From: an uncultured Gammaproteobacteria bacterium
GTDB taxonomy: Bacteria > Pseudomonadota > Gammaproteobacteria > Pseudomonadales > Pseudohongiellaceae
Reading direction: 5' to 3'
DNA length: 53,703 nucleotides
Assembly: GCA_913058135.1 (NCBI GenBank)
Contig: CAJXPR010000011.1
Span: 1 to 53,703 of the forward strand
The notes beneath the pieces are model-generated. The model had not been told where the DNA came from, did no database searches, and was given only the letters and a program-made list of their open reading frames with translations. Each line of letters begins with the position of its first letter. Positions within the stretch are counted from its first letter, which is position 1. Made by a program: the position numbers and the translations under genes. Positions 8,827 through 17,047 of the stretch are shown in pieces.

Positions 8827-9818
8827 CTGACGTGTCTGGCAATCGTGGCCTGCACCTGCAGAGGTGATTGCAGCTTTACCTCAAAGCTGCCGCTCCAGAT
8901 CAGACTGGCATTGTCGGTGGCAATCAGCTGCAGATTGATTCGTGCCTGTTGCTGATAAATACGCACGTTGCCACTTAGCATCAACGCCGGCGCCTCATTG
9001 TCCAGTGAGTAGACAACCTGGAATGACGGCTGTTGGGTCAGTTCATGTTGCAGGTCTGCCGTGAGTCCGGCCGCGAATGCGCGCGTCTGGGCATCGTCGG
9101 TCAGGGCCGCCAAGGGAGTCAGAAATATCGGTGTGCTACTGACGCTGGTATTTATGACTTCATTGTTCGTTCCCAATGCTCTGTGCATCATGGCCAGTTC
9201 CCGGCGCAGTTGCAGGCCGGGCGCTGTCTCCTCATGAGCCGTCCGCCCGGCTTCAAGGTGCACCGGATTGGTTTGTGCAGTTTCCACCGGCACGACGTCA
9301 GACTGGAACCAGAGACCGATACTGCTAACTGCAGCAACAACGAACAGTGCAGTAACATACGCGCCTGGCAGGCCCCTCAAGCGGGCGTAGAACAGCGCTG
9401 GCCAACCGGGCGAAGAGGTGGTCGTCACAACGGCGGCGCCGTGACGTGAGCCTGTGGCAGGAACCGACAGATGGCACGGCTGTGCTGGCATGATCAGCAT
9501 GTAACCACGCTTGGGGACGGTCCTGATATAACGGCGCTCGCGACTGACATCGCCCAAAAGAGTGCGTAACTCGGAAATGGCCCGGGTCAGAACTTCTTCA
9601 TTGACCACCACGTGCGGCCAGGCTTCAGTCAGCAATGTCTCACGTGTTACCAGCTTGCCCTGTGCGGCAATAAGACAAAGCAGAACATTCATCAGTTTGG
9701 GTTCAACATGTACCCGATGTCCGTCCCTCAAAAGTGCTCCACCGGTGGCCATTACCTGCCAGTCACCAAGTTGGTAAACGGCATGGTTGTTGTCAGAATG
9801 TGCGGCAGAAGAGTCCAT
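8802..9818 (-). CDS. Membrane-anchored winged-helix transcriptional regulator (CadC/ToxR-like)
   Basis: 338 aa. Residues 14-110 form an OmpR/PhoB-type winged helix (LVTRETLLTEAWPHV for the turn-helix, RYIRTVPKRGYMLI for the wing). One transmembrane helix lies at about 153-171. The rest is an exported sensor domain of about 165 residues with no clear match. Regulators of this build bind DNA from the membrane and sense a periplasmic signal directly. The start at 9818 is chosen because the homology begins just after it and a GAGG lies 7 bases upstream; the frame is open further but unsupported. It sits between the GMC operon and the DUF4329 gene, which it faces divergently, and may control either. 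The ligand is unknown. Confidence 0.85.
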   Translation of the reverse strand: MDSSAAHSDNNHAVYQLGDWQVMATGGALLRDGHRVHVEPKLMNVLLCLIAAQGKLVTRETLLTEAWPHVVVNEEVLTRAISELRTLLGDVSRERRYIRTVPKRGYMLIMPAQPCHLSVPATGSRHGAAVVTTTSSPGWPALFYARLRGLPGAYVTALFVVAAVSSIGLWFQSDVVPVETAQTNPVHLEAGRTAHEETAPGLQLRRELAMMHRALGTNNEVINTSVSSTPIFLTPLAALTDDAQTRAFAAGLTADLQHELTQQPSFQVVYSLDNEAPALMLSGNVRIYQQQARINLQLIATDNASLIWSGSFEVKLQSPLQVQATIARHVSQELDRIA

Positions 9819-10014
9819 GATGGACCTCGGTGGTTTTTGCGTTAATAAACGCCAAAAATGCAATCTCGTCAATAGCTGACCGGCAAAACGAAGCTTTTCC
9901 GAAGGTTTCGCGATATTTGCAAAGGTTACGGCGAGCATTCTTGAGGTTTTCCGCAGTTTTTGGTGACGGAAACCGGTGACACTGATTCTCCCCAAAACGA
10001 GGAGGGAGTTGGTG
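9819..10014. promoter_or_regulatory. Divergent promoter region with two inverted repeats
   Basis: This 196-base gap separates the winged-helix regulator gene (-) from the DUF4329 gene (+). It holds an imperfect inverted repeat at 9834-9858 (TTTTTGCGTT, four bases, AACGCCAAAAA) close to the regulator's start. A second lies at 9945-9974 (GGTTTTCCG and CGGAAACC). An AGGAGGG at 10000-10006 serves the + gene. The repeats could be operator sites for the regulator itself; no clear -35/-10 pair was identified. Confidence 0.4.
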
Positions 10015-10536
10015 ATGTCAAATTTTGCATTGATGGTGTGTGCAGGTTTGCTGGTCATTCCTGGTGCCATGGCGATGACCGACAACGGGTCGCTGATTCA
10101 GGGTCCCAGGTTCCACACTGAACTGGCTGCCGTGGAGGATGCGGTCAGCGTTTACAACCCGACTTCGGTGTCCAGAGATATTGAATTCATGGGAGCCGTC
10201 TATCAGCAGGAGATCAATGGTGAATTGGTCTACGGTTATACCGTCGGTGCCGGTGAGGCCGGGCATGACGAGGTCAGCGTGTCCATCCAGCTGCCAACCT
10301 ACAGTCGGCTGGTGGCGTTCTGGCACACACACGGTGCACAACACTGGACACGCCGGTATTTTTCCGCCACTGATACCCGTCTGGCCAATGAATGGGGCGT
10401 ACCGTTTTATCTGATGAACGCCGAGGGTGAGTTGCGTGTGTACCGGCCGGGCGATCGGGTCCTGGGCAGCCTGCAGGCACGCCGCATGGGCTTGAGTGAC
10501 CGTGACGGCGTGGCAGAGGGGCGGTTGTTGAGTTAG
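10015..10536 (+). CDS. Secreted DUF4329 (JAB-like) domain protein
   Basis: 173 aa. The start at 10015 is set by an AGGAGGG 8 bases upstream; the frame extends to 9976 but without support. Residues 1-20 are a signal peptide (cleavage near AMA). The mature protein matches the DUF4329 pattern: FWHTHG at 102-107, then FSATD at 116-120, then PFYLMNAEGELRVYRPGD. His104, His106 and Asp120 are arranged like an HxH...SxxD metal centre of JAB/JAMM proteases, but with ten residues rather than about seven before the Ser. A metal-dependent hydrolase is therefore possible but unproven. It overlaps the end of the convergent DUF1080 gene by four bases. Confidence 0.75.
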   Translation: MSNFALMVCAGLLVIPGAMAMTDNGSLIQGPRFHTELAAVEDAVSVYNPTSVSRDIEFMGAVYQQEINGELVYGYTVGAGEAGHDEVSVSIQLPTYSRLVAFWHTHGAQHWTRRYFSATDTRLANEWGVPFYLMNAEGELRVYRPGDRVLGSLQARRMGLSDRDGVAEGRLLS

Positions 10537-11276
10537 GGCTTGGAGGGGTGGAGGTTTCGTATTCTGATGTTGCGGTACCTGACGACGTCGCCGTGGTCCT
10601 GCAGACCAATATGCCCCTGCTGCAGGGCGCCGAATTCGTTGTGTTCACGAAACTTGCTGTTGCGCAGCATGGCAAACCAGCCCACCGTCCAGCGCTCATA
10701 GGCAAGCACCTTCTCGCCGTTCAGCCAGTGCTCGACATGTGGCCCCCGGGAGATAATGCGGACTTCGTTCCACTCACCAAACGGCCGGGCGGTTTTTGGT
10801 GAAATCGGCAGCAGGTCGTAAAGTGAGCCGGCCTGCCTGTTGCCGTCGACACCGAGAAAGCTGTCGGGGTGGTTGACGTCATCCAGTACCTGCATCTCCA
10901 GGCCGGACCAGTAGATGGCTTTGTCAGGCTGTTCCAGGATGTGATACAGAATGCCACTGTTGCCGCCTTTTTCGACCATCCAGTCCAGCCGCAGTTCGAA
11001 ATCACTGAAAATTTCCCGAGTAATGATATCTCCGGTAGGCTGGCCGTCTGCGCGGGGACGAAAGACCAGGTGATCGCCTTCTACCACCCAGCCCTGGTCC
11101 GGGAATTCATCGCCATTGTAAAGCCGCCAGGCATCTGTGTTGCTGCCGTCAAACAGAGTAACCCAGATGTTCGCTTCACCACTGTGCTGGTCGGCATGTG
11201 CACCCGGCTGCCAGGCGGCGACCAGTAACGCGGCCATCAGGCATAAGGTGGATGTGTTTGTAGTGGGCAGTTTCAT
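10533..11276 (-). CDS. Exported DUF1080 protein, 3-keto-disaccharide hydrolase type
   Basis: 247 aa with a signal peptide (cleavage after about residue 28, AHA). The rest is one concanavalin-like DUF1080 (PF06439) sandwich with the family features FDGSNTDAWRLYNGDE, WVVEGDHLVFRP, DFELRLDWMVEKGGNSGILYH, GLEMQVLDD and GEWNEVRIISRG. The Pfam family is named 3-keto-disaccharide hydrolase: members cleave glycosides already oxidised at C3. It is the last gene of a minus-strand set with the TIM-barrel and Gfo/Idh genes and complements the GMC dehydrogenase on the other strand. It is likely periplasmic. The exact glycoside is unknown. Confidence 0.88.
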   Translation of the reverse strand: MKLPTTNTSTLCLMAALLVAAWQPGAHADQHSGEANIWVTLFDGSNTDAWRLYNGDEFPDQGWVVEGDHLVFRPRADGQPTGDIITREIFSDFELRLDWMVEKGGNSGILYHILEQPDKAIYWSGLEMQVLDDVNHPDSFLGVDGNRQAGSLYDLLPISPKTARPFGEWNEVRIISRGPHVEHWLNGEKVLAYERWTVGWFAMLRNSKFREHNEFGALQQGHIGLQDHGDVVRYRNIRIRNLHPSKP

Positions 11277-11303
11277 GATCAGCTCTCCGACGTCATCAGT
11301 GTG

Positions 11304-12371
11304 TCAGGACGAAAGTCCCAGTATCCTGCGATTCAGGGCCGCATCGGGTGCCTGCCCGGCAAAATCATCAAATGCTTTGTCCGTCACGGTAATCAGATGA
11401 TCCTGAATGAACGGTGCGCCTTCGGCGGCGCCCTGCTCAGGATGTTTGATGCAACATTCCCACTCCAGTACCGCCCAGCCGTTAAAACCATACTGGCAAA
11501 GCTTGCTGAAAATGCCGATAAAGTCGATCTGACCATCGCCCAGTGAGCGGAAACGACCGGGCCGGTCTATCCAGTCCTGGTAGCCGCCATAGATGCCACT
11601 GCGGCCGCTGGGATTAAACTCTGCATCCTTGACATGAAACATGCCGATTTTTTCGTGGTAGATATCGATAAACTGCAGATAGTCCATCTGCTGCAGTACA
11701 AAATGACTGGGGTCGAACAGGATACGAACGCGCGGATGATTGCCGCTGGCTGCCAGAAACCGCTCGTAGGTAATCCCGTCATGCAGGTCTTCGCCCGCAT
11801 GGAGTTCAAAGCAGACATCGACGCCGTGTTCGTCAAATACGTCAAGAATGGGCAACCAGCGCCGTGCCAGCTCCTGAAACCCCTGCTCGACCAACCCGGC
11901 CGGCCGCTGAGGCCAGGGATAGACAGTGTGCCACATCAGTGCGCCGGGGAAGGTGGCGTGTACATCGATACCGAGATGACGGCTGGCTTTGGCTGCCAAT
12001 TGCAGCTGTTTCACCGCCCATTCAGTTCGTGCCGCCGGTTTGCCGCGAAGATGTTCGGGGGCAAACCCGTCAAACATGTCGTCATAGGCCGGGTGTACTG
12101 CCACCAGTTGGCCTTGCAGGTGCGTGCTCAGTTCAGTGATCTCCAGACCCCGTTCGGCAATCCGGCCCTGGTACTCCTGGGCATAGGTTTTACTGTTGGC
12201 CAGTTTTTCCAGATCTATCAGCCGTGTGTCCCAGGTGGGGATCTGGACGCCTTTGTAACCCAGCGAGGAGGCCCACTCGCAAATCGCATCGATGTTATTG
12301 AAGGGGGCTCTGTCGTCGGCAAACTGAGCCAGGAAAATGCCGGGTCCCTTGATGGTTTTCATAGCACTCAT
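11304..12371 (-). CDS. Sugar phosphate isomerase/epimerase-like TIM-barrel protein
   Basis: 355 aa from the ATG at 12371, which overlaps the stop of the upstream Gfo/Idh gene as ATGA. That coupling decides the start over longer in-frame options. There is no signal peptide, so it is cytoplasmic. It is a xylose-isomerase-like barrel with metal-binding segments VCFELHAGEDLHDG, RILFDPSHFVLQQMDY, GMFHVKDAEFNPSG and WAVLEWECC. Close relatives are commonly annotated beside Gfo/Idh oxidoreductases in inositol or keto-sugar pathways, where they interconvert or dehydrate keto-sugars. It is translationally coupled to the oxidoreductase, so the two probably act on the same intermediate. Confidence 0.87.
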   Translation of the reverse strand: MSAMKTIKGPGIFLAQFADDRAPFNNIDAICEWASSLGYKGVQIPTWDTRLIDLEKLANSKTYAQEYQGRIAERGLEITELSTHLQGQLVAVHPAYDDMFDGFAPEHLRGKPAARTEWAVKQLQLAAKASRHLGIDVHATFPGALMWHTVYPWPQRPAGLVEQGFQELARRWLPILDVFDEHGVDVCFELHAGEDLHDGITYERFLAASGNHPRVRILFDPSHFVLQQMDYLQFIDIYHEKIGMFHVKDAEFNPSGRSGIYGGYQDWIDRPGRFRSLGDGQIDFIGIFSKLCQYGFNGWAVLEWECCIKHPEQGAAEGAPFIQDHLITVTDKAFDDFAGQAPDAALNRRILGLSS

Positions 12372-13528
12372 AACGTAATGGCCGTCCATTTTTGTGTGGA
12401 TTTTGCTGATGCCTGCATGGCTTCGATAAACGCCATGCCGCGCAGGCCTTCGTTTATGGATGGGTAGTCGTAACCGAGCGCGCACGCGTCACTGCTCAGA
12501 CGTTCTGTAGCAGGTGTGTGCAGCCGGCGGGCAAAGCTGCTGTAAATGTTGGCAAAGGCTTCAATAAACCCTTCAGGATGGCCCGGAGGCAAGCGGCAGT
12601 TATTCAGTGCTGCCGGTGACAGGTAGGCACTGCCGCGACGATAGATCCGGGCAGGCTGATCATGCAGGTTCAACAGTAGGGTATCGGCGTTCCGGTGACA
12701 CCACTCCAGTCCGCCCAGTTCACCATAAACACGGAGCCTGATGTTGTTTTCTTCGCCTGCGGCTACCTGGCTTGCGATCAGTGCCCCACTGGCACCACCA
12801 TCAAAACGCAGCAGCGCCGCGGCGTCATCATCTACCCGGCGCCCGCTGACAACCGTATTCAGGTCAGCGCACAACTCGCTGATCAATTGGCCGCTGACGT
12901 ACTCAGCCAGATGAGCAGCGTGGGTGCCGATATCGCCAGTGGCGCCGGCGCCGGCGCAAGCCGGATCTGTGCGCCATGATGCCTGCCGGTTGCCCTCGTT
13001 TTCGAGCGGAGAACTCAACCAGCCCTGCGGATATTCCACTTGAATTTTGCGAATCCGCCCCAGTTTGCCTGTCTGGACCAGGTGCCTGGCCTCCTTGATC
13101 ATCGGATAGCCGGCATAGGTATGTGTCAATGCAAGTTCGCAACCGGTTTCATGCATCACCTGGCAAATCTTTTTTGCTTCATCCAACGTCAATGCCAATG
13201 GTTTGTCGACGATCACGTGGAAGCCCTTTTTCATGGCGGCAATGGCGGGTGCTGCATGCAGGTGATTAGGGGTCACGATGGCAACAGCCTGCATGCGTTC
13301 TGCGTCCGGGCGTGCAGATTCCTGCCGGAACATGTCTGTGTAGGAGTCATAGACCCGCGCTTGCGCAAGGCCGAGTGCGGCACCGGTTTCCCGAGCGATG
13401 GATGGCCGACTGCTGAAGGCACCGCAGGTCAGCTGGTAGTAGCCATCCAGTGCGGCCGCTTTGCGATGTACGGCGCCAATAAAGGAGCCGTGGCCGCCAC
13501 CCACCATGCCGAGTTTGATTTTATTCAT
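12368..13528 (-). CDS. Gfo/Idh/MocA-family NAD(P)-dependent oxidoreductase
   Basis: 386 aa. The start at 13528 (MNKIKLGMVGGG) places the Rossmann motif GMVGGGHGSFIG right at the N-terminus; in-frame ATGs upstream lack homology. The catalytic motif is DKPLALTLDEAKKI (the EKP-type motif, here DKP), and the C-terminal substrate domain follows (GDIGTHAAHLAEY). It lacks a signal peptide. These enzymes oxidise or reduce a sugar hydroxyl/ketone with NAD(P); in this locus it could reduce a 3-keto-sugar to the normal sugar after import. It is the first gene of a three-gene minus-strand set and faces the MFS gene divergently across 110 bases. Confidence 0.88.
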   Translation of the reverse strand: MNKIKLGMVGGGHGSFIGAVHRKAAALDGYYQLTCGAFSSRPSIARETGAALGLAQARVYDSYTDMFRQESARPDAERMQAVAIVTPNHLHAAPAIAAMKKGFHVIVDKPLALTLDEAKKICQVMHETGCELALTHTYAGYPMIKEARHLVQTGKLGRIRKIQVEYPQGWLSSPLENEGNRQASWRTDPACAGAGATGDIGTHAAHLAEYVSGQLISELCADLNTVVSGRRVDDDAAALLRFDGGASGALIASQVAAGEENNIRLRVYGELGGLEWCHRNADTLLLNLHDQPARIYRRGSAYLSPAALNNCRLPPGHPEGFIEAFANIYSSFARRLHTPATERLSSDACALGYDYPSINEGLRGMAFIEAMQASAKSTQKWTAITL

Positions 13529-13638
13529 ATTGTTTTGACCAGACGCTGTTGCTAGTGCATATTTGCTACACAAGAGTCTAGAACGAATGCAGTCGGCAAA
13601 CAATAACAAGGTTCGCAAGAGAGCCGGGAAGCTACTTT

Positions 13639-14928
13639 ATGAGTTCAGATCGATACGTCATCATTCGCCTCAGTGTCATGATGTTTCTGCAGTTTTTTGT
13701 TTGGGGTGCATTCTTCGTCACCATGGGCAGTTATCTGTTGTCGGTGTTCCAGGGCGAAGCAAATATCAACAGTATTATAGGTCAGGCTTATGCCACTCAT
13801 AACTGGGCCGCATTGCTGGCACCGTTGTTTGTGGGATTGCTGGCTGATCGTTACTTCAATGCCGAACGTCTGAATGCGGTATGCCAACTCGCCGGCGCCG
13901 GCCTGTTATGGTATGCCGCTTCCATCACTGATGCGGCTGTGTTCATCGGAGTGATGTTCATTTATTTTATGCTGTACATGCCTACGCTGGCGCTGACCAA
14001 TGCCATTGCGTTTTCGAATATTGACAGTCCGGATCGACAGTTCCCTGCCATCAGAGTATGGGGAACCATCGGCTGGATTGTGTCGGGCTTTGTTGTGGCA
14101 CAGACAGTACTGGGTTGGGTGCAGATTCCGCTGTTGCAGATGATCACCGGTGTAGACAATGCCCAGGCTTCCAATGTGCCATTGAAAATGGCGGCGATCG
14201 TGTCGCTGGTTTATGGACTGTACAGTCTGACCTTGCCGGCGACTCCGCCGCAGGCAAAAGGGGAGCGCTTCAGTCTCAGTAAAACCTTCGGCCTGGATGC
14301 CATAAAACTGATGGCGGAACGCAACTTTTTCATTTTTGCACTGAGCAGTTTCCTGATCAGCATACCGCTGGCTTTCTACTACGCACGCACCAATGACTTC
14401 GTTGCCGCAATGGCATTCGGCGAGCAGTCTGCGTCTTTCATGGCCATTGGGCAGATGAGTGAAGTGCTATTCATGCTGCTGGTGCCGTTTTTCCTGATCC
14501 GCTTTGGCGTCAAGTGGATGCTGGTGGTGGCCATGGGGGCCTGGGCCTTGCGTTACCTGGTGTTTGCCAGTTTCCCGGAGTCGGCAGCATTGCTGATCTT
14601 CGGCATTGCGCTGCATGGTATCTGCTACGACTTCTTTTTTGTTACCGGCCAGCTTTATGTAGATCGCAAAGCGCCGGTGCCGATACGCGCCAGTGCCCAG
14701 GGTTTGTTCGCGCTGTTGACCTACGGAGCAGGCATGCTGGTAGGCAACTATCTGCTGGGCTGGTGGGGAGACAGCATTGCCCTGGATGGTTCTTCAATGG
14801 CTGGCTGGCAGCAAAGTGCATTTACTTTCTGGATTATGCCGGCGCTGCTGGCACTGGCAATCCTGTTGTTTTTCATCCTTACCTTTCAACGTGAGAATCA
14901 TCATGATCCAGTCACTCAACCGGCGTGA
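13639..14928 (+). CDS. MFS transporter of the nucleoside:H+ symporter (NupG-like) family
   Basis: 429 aa with about 12 predicted membrane helices and the family landmarks FLQFFVWGAFFVTMGSYL, GLLADRYFNAERLNAV, PAIRVWGTIGWIVSGF and RASAQGLFALLTYGAG. Although the family is named for nucleoside uptake, many members lie in sugar-degradation loci. Here it is flanked by TIM-barrel isomerases and faces a Gfo/Idh gene, so import of a keto-sugar or glycoside is more likely than nucleoside uptake (inference). Its end overlaps the start of the next gene by 26 bases, indicating one operon. Confidence 0.85.
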   Translation: MSSDRYVIIRLSVMMFLQFFVWGAFFVTMGSYLLSVFQGEANINSIIGQAYATHNWAALLAPLFVGLLADRYFNAERLNAVCQLAGAGLLWYAASITDAAVFIGVMFIYFMLYMPTLALTNAIAFSNIDSPDRQFPAIRVWGTIGWIVSGFVVAQTVLGWVQIPLLQMITGVDNAQASNVPLKMAAIVSLVYGLYSLTLPATPPQAKGERFSLSKTFGLDAIKLMAERNFFIFALSSFLISIPLAFYYARTNDFVAAMAFGEQSASFMAIGQMSEVLFMLLVPFFLIRFGVKWMLVVAMGAWALRYLVFASFPESAALLIFGIALHGICYDFFFVTGQLYVDRKAPVPIRASAQGLFALLTYGAGMLVGNYLLGWWGDSIALDGSSMAGWQQSAFTFWIMPALLALAILLFFILTFQRENHHDPVTQPA

Positions 14929-15820
14929 ACTGCTAAGACGGGCCGCACTCAGCTCACTGGCACTGTCAACGCTGCCCGTTGGCACGTTGGCCGCTCAGTC
15001 TTCGTTGCCGGGTGCAGGCGAGTTTGTTGGCAAGGGCAATATCCGGCATTCTGTCGCACAGTGGACCTATGATTTTCTGACGCTGGAAGAATTGTGCCAG
15101 GTGGTCAATCAAATTGGATTCTCCGCTATTGATCTGATCGGGCCAGAGCAGTGGGGAATATTAAAAGCGCACAATATTGACTGTTCCATGTGCAACGGTG
15201 CCGAAATCAGTCTGACCGAAGGGTGGAATCGCAAAGAACTGCATGGTCGGCTGATTCAGAACTACACAGCACATATTGAGATGATGGCACAGGCTGGATA
15301 TAACAACCTGATCTGCTTCAGCGGCAATCGTGCCGGCATGGATGATGAAAGCGGCCTGCAGAACTGTGCTGAGGGTTTGCAGCAGATCATGGCACTGGCA
15401 GAAAGACATGGCGTTGTTGTTCACATGGAGCTGTTCAACAGCAAGGTCGATCATCCGGACTACATGTGTGATAGTTCGCGGTGGGGAATTGAGCTGTGTG
15501 AGCGTATCGGATCACCCAATTTCCGGCTGCTTTACGACATTTATCACATGCAGGTTCAGGAAGGTGATGTCATACGTACCATTCGCGACCACCATCAATG
15601 GTTCGGCCACTATCATACTGCTGGGGTGCCTGGTCGCAATGAGATCGATGATACCCAGGAGCTGTATTACCCAGCCATTATGAAAGAGATTCTGACAACC
15701 GGGTTTGACGGGTACGTTGCGCAGGAATTTATACCCCGGCGCGCTGGTCCTGATGGTGTTCGCAGCGACGACGCGCGTGTGGCGTCATTGGCGCAGGCCG
15801 TGGCTATCTGTGATATCTGA
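14903..15820 (+). CDS. Exported hydroxypyruvate isomerase-like TIM-barrel protein
   Basis: 305 aa. The ATG at 14903 opens a Tat-type leader (NRRELLRRAALSSLALS, cleavage near LAAQ), so a start here is preferred over upstream in-frame ATGs. The barrel resembles hydroxypyruvate isomerase and related proteins: HSVAQWTYDFLTLEEL, VVVHMELFNSKVDHPDYM, FRLLYDIYHMQVQEGD, FGHYHTAGVPGRNEID and GYVAQEFIP, with Glu/Asp/His metal ligands in place. Export is unusual for a true hydroxypyruvate isomerase and argues for a periplasmic keto-sugar substrate. It is the third isomerase-like barrel in this locus and is co-transcribed with the MFS transporter. Confidence 0.83.
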   Translation: MIQSLNRRELLRRAALSSLALSTLPVGTLAAQSSLPGAGEFVGKGNIRHSVAQWTYDFLTLEELCQVVNQIGFSAIDLIGPEQWGILKAHNIDCSMCNGAEISLTEGWNRKELHGRLIQNYTAHIEMMAQAGYNNLICFSGNRAGMDDESGLQNCAEGLQQIMALAERHGVVVHMELFNSKVDHPDYMCDSSRWGIELCERIGSPNFRLLYDIYHMQVQEGDVIRTIRDHHQWFGHYHTAGVPGRNEIDDTQELYYPAIMKEILTTGFDGYVAQEFIPRRAGPDGVRSDDARVASLAQAVAICDI

Positions 15821-15836
15821 TGCTATTACGATCGAC

Positions 15837-16901
15837 TCAGCGCCTTTGACTTACGCTGAAAGCAGCGCAGCCTTGCAGACCGGGATCGCTGATATTGATC
15901 AGGGCGACGGGTACTCGCTGGCACCATTGTCTGAAGCTGCCCTTGTCAGTGAACGCAGTCAGGAACAGCTCCCGATCAAACAACTCATCCAGCTTATGCA
16001 GGATATTCCCGGAGAGGAAGAATCCTCCCAGGCTTCCCACAGTTAACGCGAGGTCTCCACACACTGCGCCGAGTATACGACAAAACTCATCAATACTTTG
16101 TTTTGCCAGCTGATCGCCATTGCGGGCCGCGTCTAACAGTTCGGCCGGTGGCACAGGCGACGACGTTTTGCCGGTTTGCAGAACATGGATTGCCGAATGA
16201 ATATTGCTTAAGCCCGGGCCCGACAACAGGCGGTCGATGGTGACGCGAGGATGGCCGTCCCACAGATGCACCAGTATTGCCAGCTGTCGAGGTGTTAGTG
16301 GGGCGAATGCACATTGGCCGGGCTCCGAGTCCAGCACTTCCCGATGCCACGTCATGGTGGCCGAACCAAAACCTGTGCCGGGACCGGCGATGCTACGGTT
16401 GCCCCGTGTCCAGTTAATGTCATCCAGGCTGGGCTGCTGAATCCAGCTGACGTCCGCATCACGCAGATCCGGCAGACACCAGGCCTGGGCAGTAAAATCA
16501 TTGATCGCTGTCACTGGCATGGCGAACCGCCGGGCCAATGCCTGTTGACTGAATCGCCAATGATTGTTGGTCAGGGCAATCTCATCCTGGTCGGTCGCCG
16601 CCGCGACTGCCAGATACATATGCTGCGGCGCGGTTGCCTGCTGTGTCTGACAGGATTGCAGGTAATGGGAGATGGCGGAGCTGATATCCTCATACTCACG
16701 ACAGGGCAGGGTCATTTTGTTGCTTAGCGCTCCATGCGCATCGGTCAGCGCAAAGCGGGCATTGGTGCCGCCAATGTCAGCCACCAGTACGGTCGTGCTG
16801 CCAGACGCTGATGGCGCGGCTGCTGGTGAAGAGGGTGTACCCGTCTGCATGTTGGTCGTGCCCCGTCCGGAAAGTCGTATCCTTTGTAGCGGGACCGCCA
16901 T
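15837..16901 (-). CDS. glk: Glucokinase
   Basis: 354 aa. It phosphorylates glucose with ATP in the cytoplasm. The Glk-family (PF02685) phosphate-binding motif LVADIGGTNARFAL lies near residue 34, with TAINDFTAQAW as the catalytic Asp region, IAGPGTGFGSA and GDLALTVGSLGGFFLSG further on. Two starts are possible: 16901, with AGGAG only one base away, and 16850 (MQTGTP), with a weak site. The extra N-terminal residues are low-complexity. In context it would feed glucose released from glycosides into the Entner-Doudoroff or glycolytic routes. It is divergent from the leucine dehydrogenase operon. Confidence 0.9.
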   Translation of the reverse strand: MAVPLQRIRLSGRGTTNMQTGTPSSPAAAPSASGSTTVLVADIGGTNARFALTDAHGALSNKMTLPCREYEDISSAISHYLQSCQTQQATAPQHMYLAVAAATDQDEIALTNNHWRFSQQALARRFAMPVTAINDFTAQAWCLPDLRDADVSWIQQPSLDDINWTRGNRSIAGPGTGFGSATMTWHREVLDSEPGQCAFAPLTPRQLAILVHLWDGHPRVTIDRLLSGPGLSNIHSAIHVLQTGKTSSPVPPAELLDAARNGDQLAKQSIDEFCRILGAVCGDLALTVGSLGGFFLSGNILHKLDELFDRELFLTAFTDKGSFRQWCQRVPVALINISDPGLQGCAAFSVSQRR

Positions 16902-17047
16902 ACTCCTGTCAAGTGCACTGACAGTAGACAGTCAACGCCGGGCGATATATGCTCAGAACTTCAATCATCCGGTCATCGTATCACCACCCCCGATACGCTG
17001 ACGTGTACCCACGACCTACAAAGTCCGCCGGTACCCAGGAGTCAGAC
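16902..17047. promoter_or_regulatory. Divergent glk / leucine dehydrogenase control region
   Basis: A nested inverted repeat lies at 16906-16924: CTGTC, one base, AGTGCACT (itself a palindrome), GACAG. It is followed by a direct repeat of GACAGT at 16920 and 16927. An AGGAG at 17037-17041, six bases before 17048, sets the leucine dehydrogenase start. The repeats look like a binding site, but the protein is unknown and no promoter elements with correct spacing were found. Confidence 0.35.

Noticed and set aside
13639-14928. Nucleoside uptake as the function of the MFS protein
   Set aside because: No nucleoside catabolism genes are nearby; the context is keto-sugar enzymes, so I kept only the family name.
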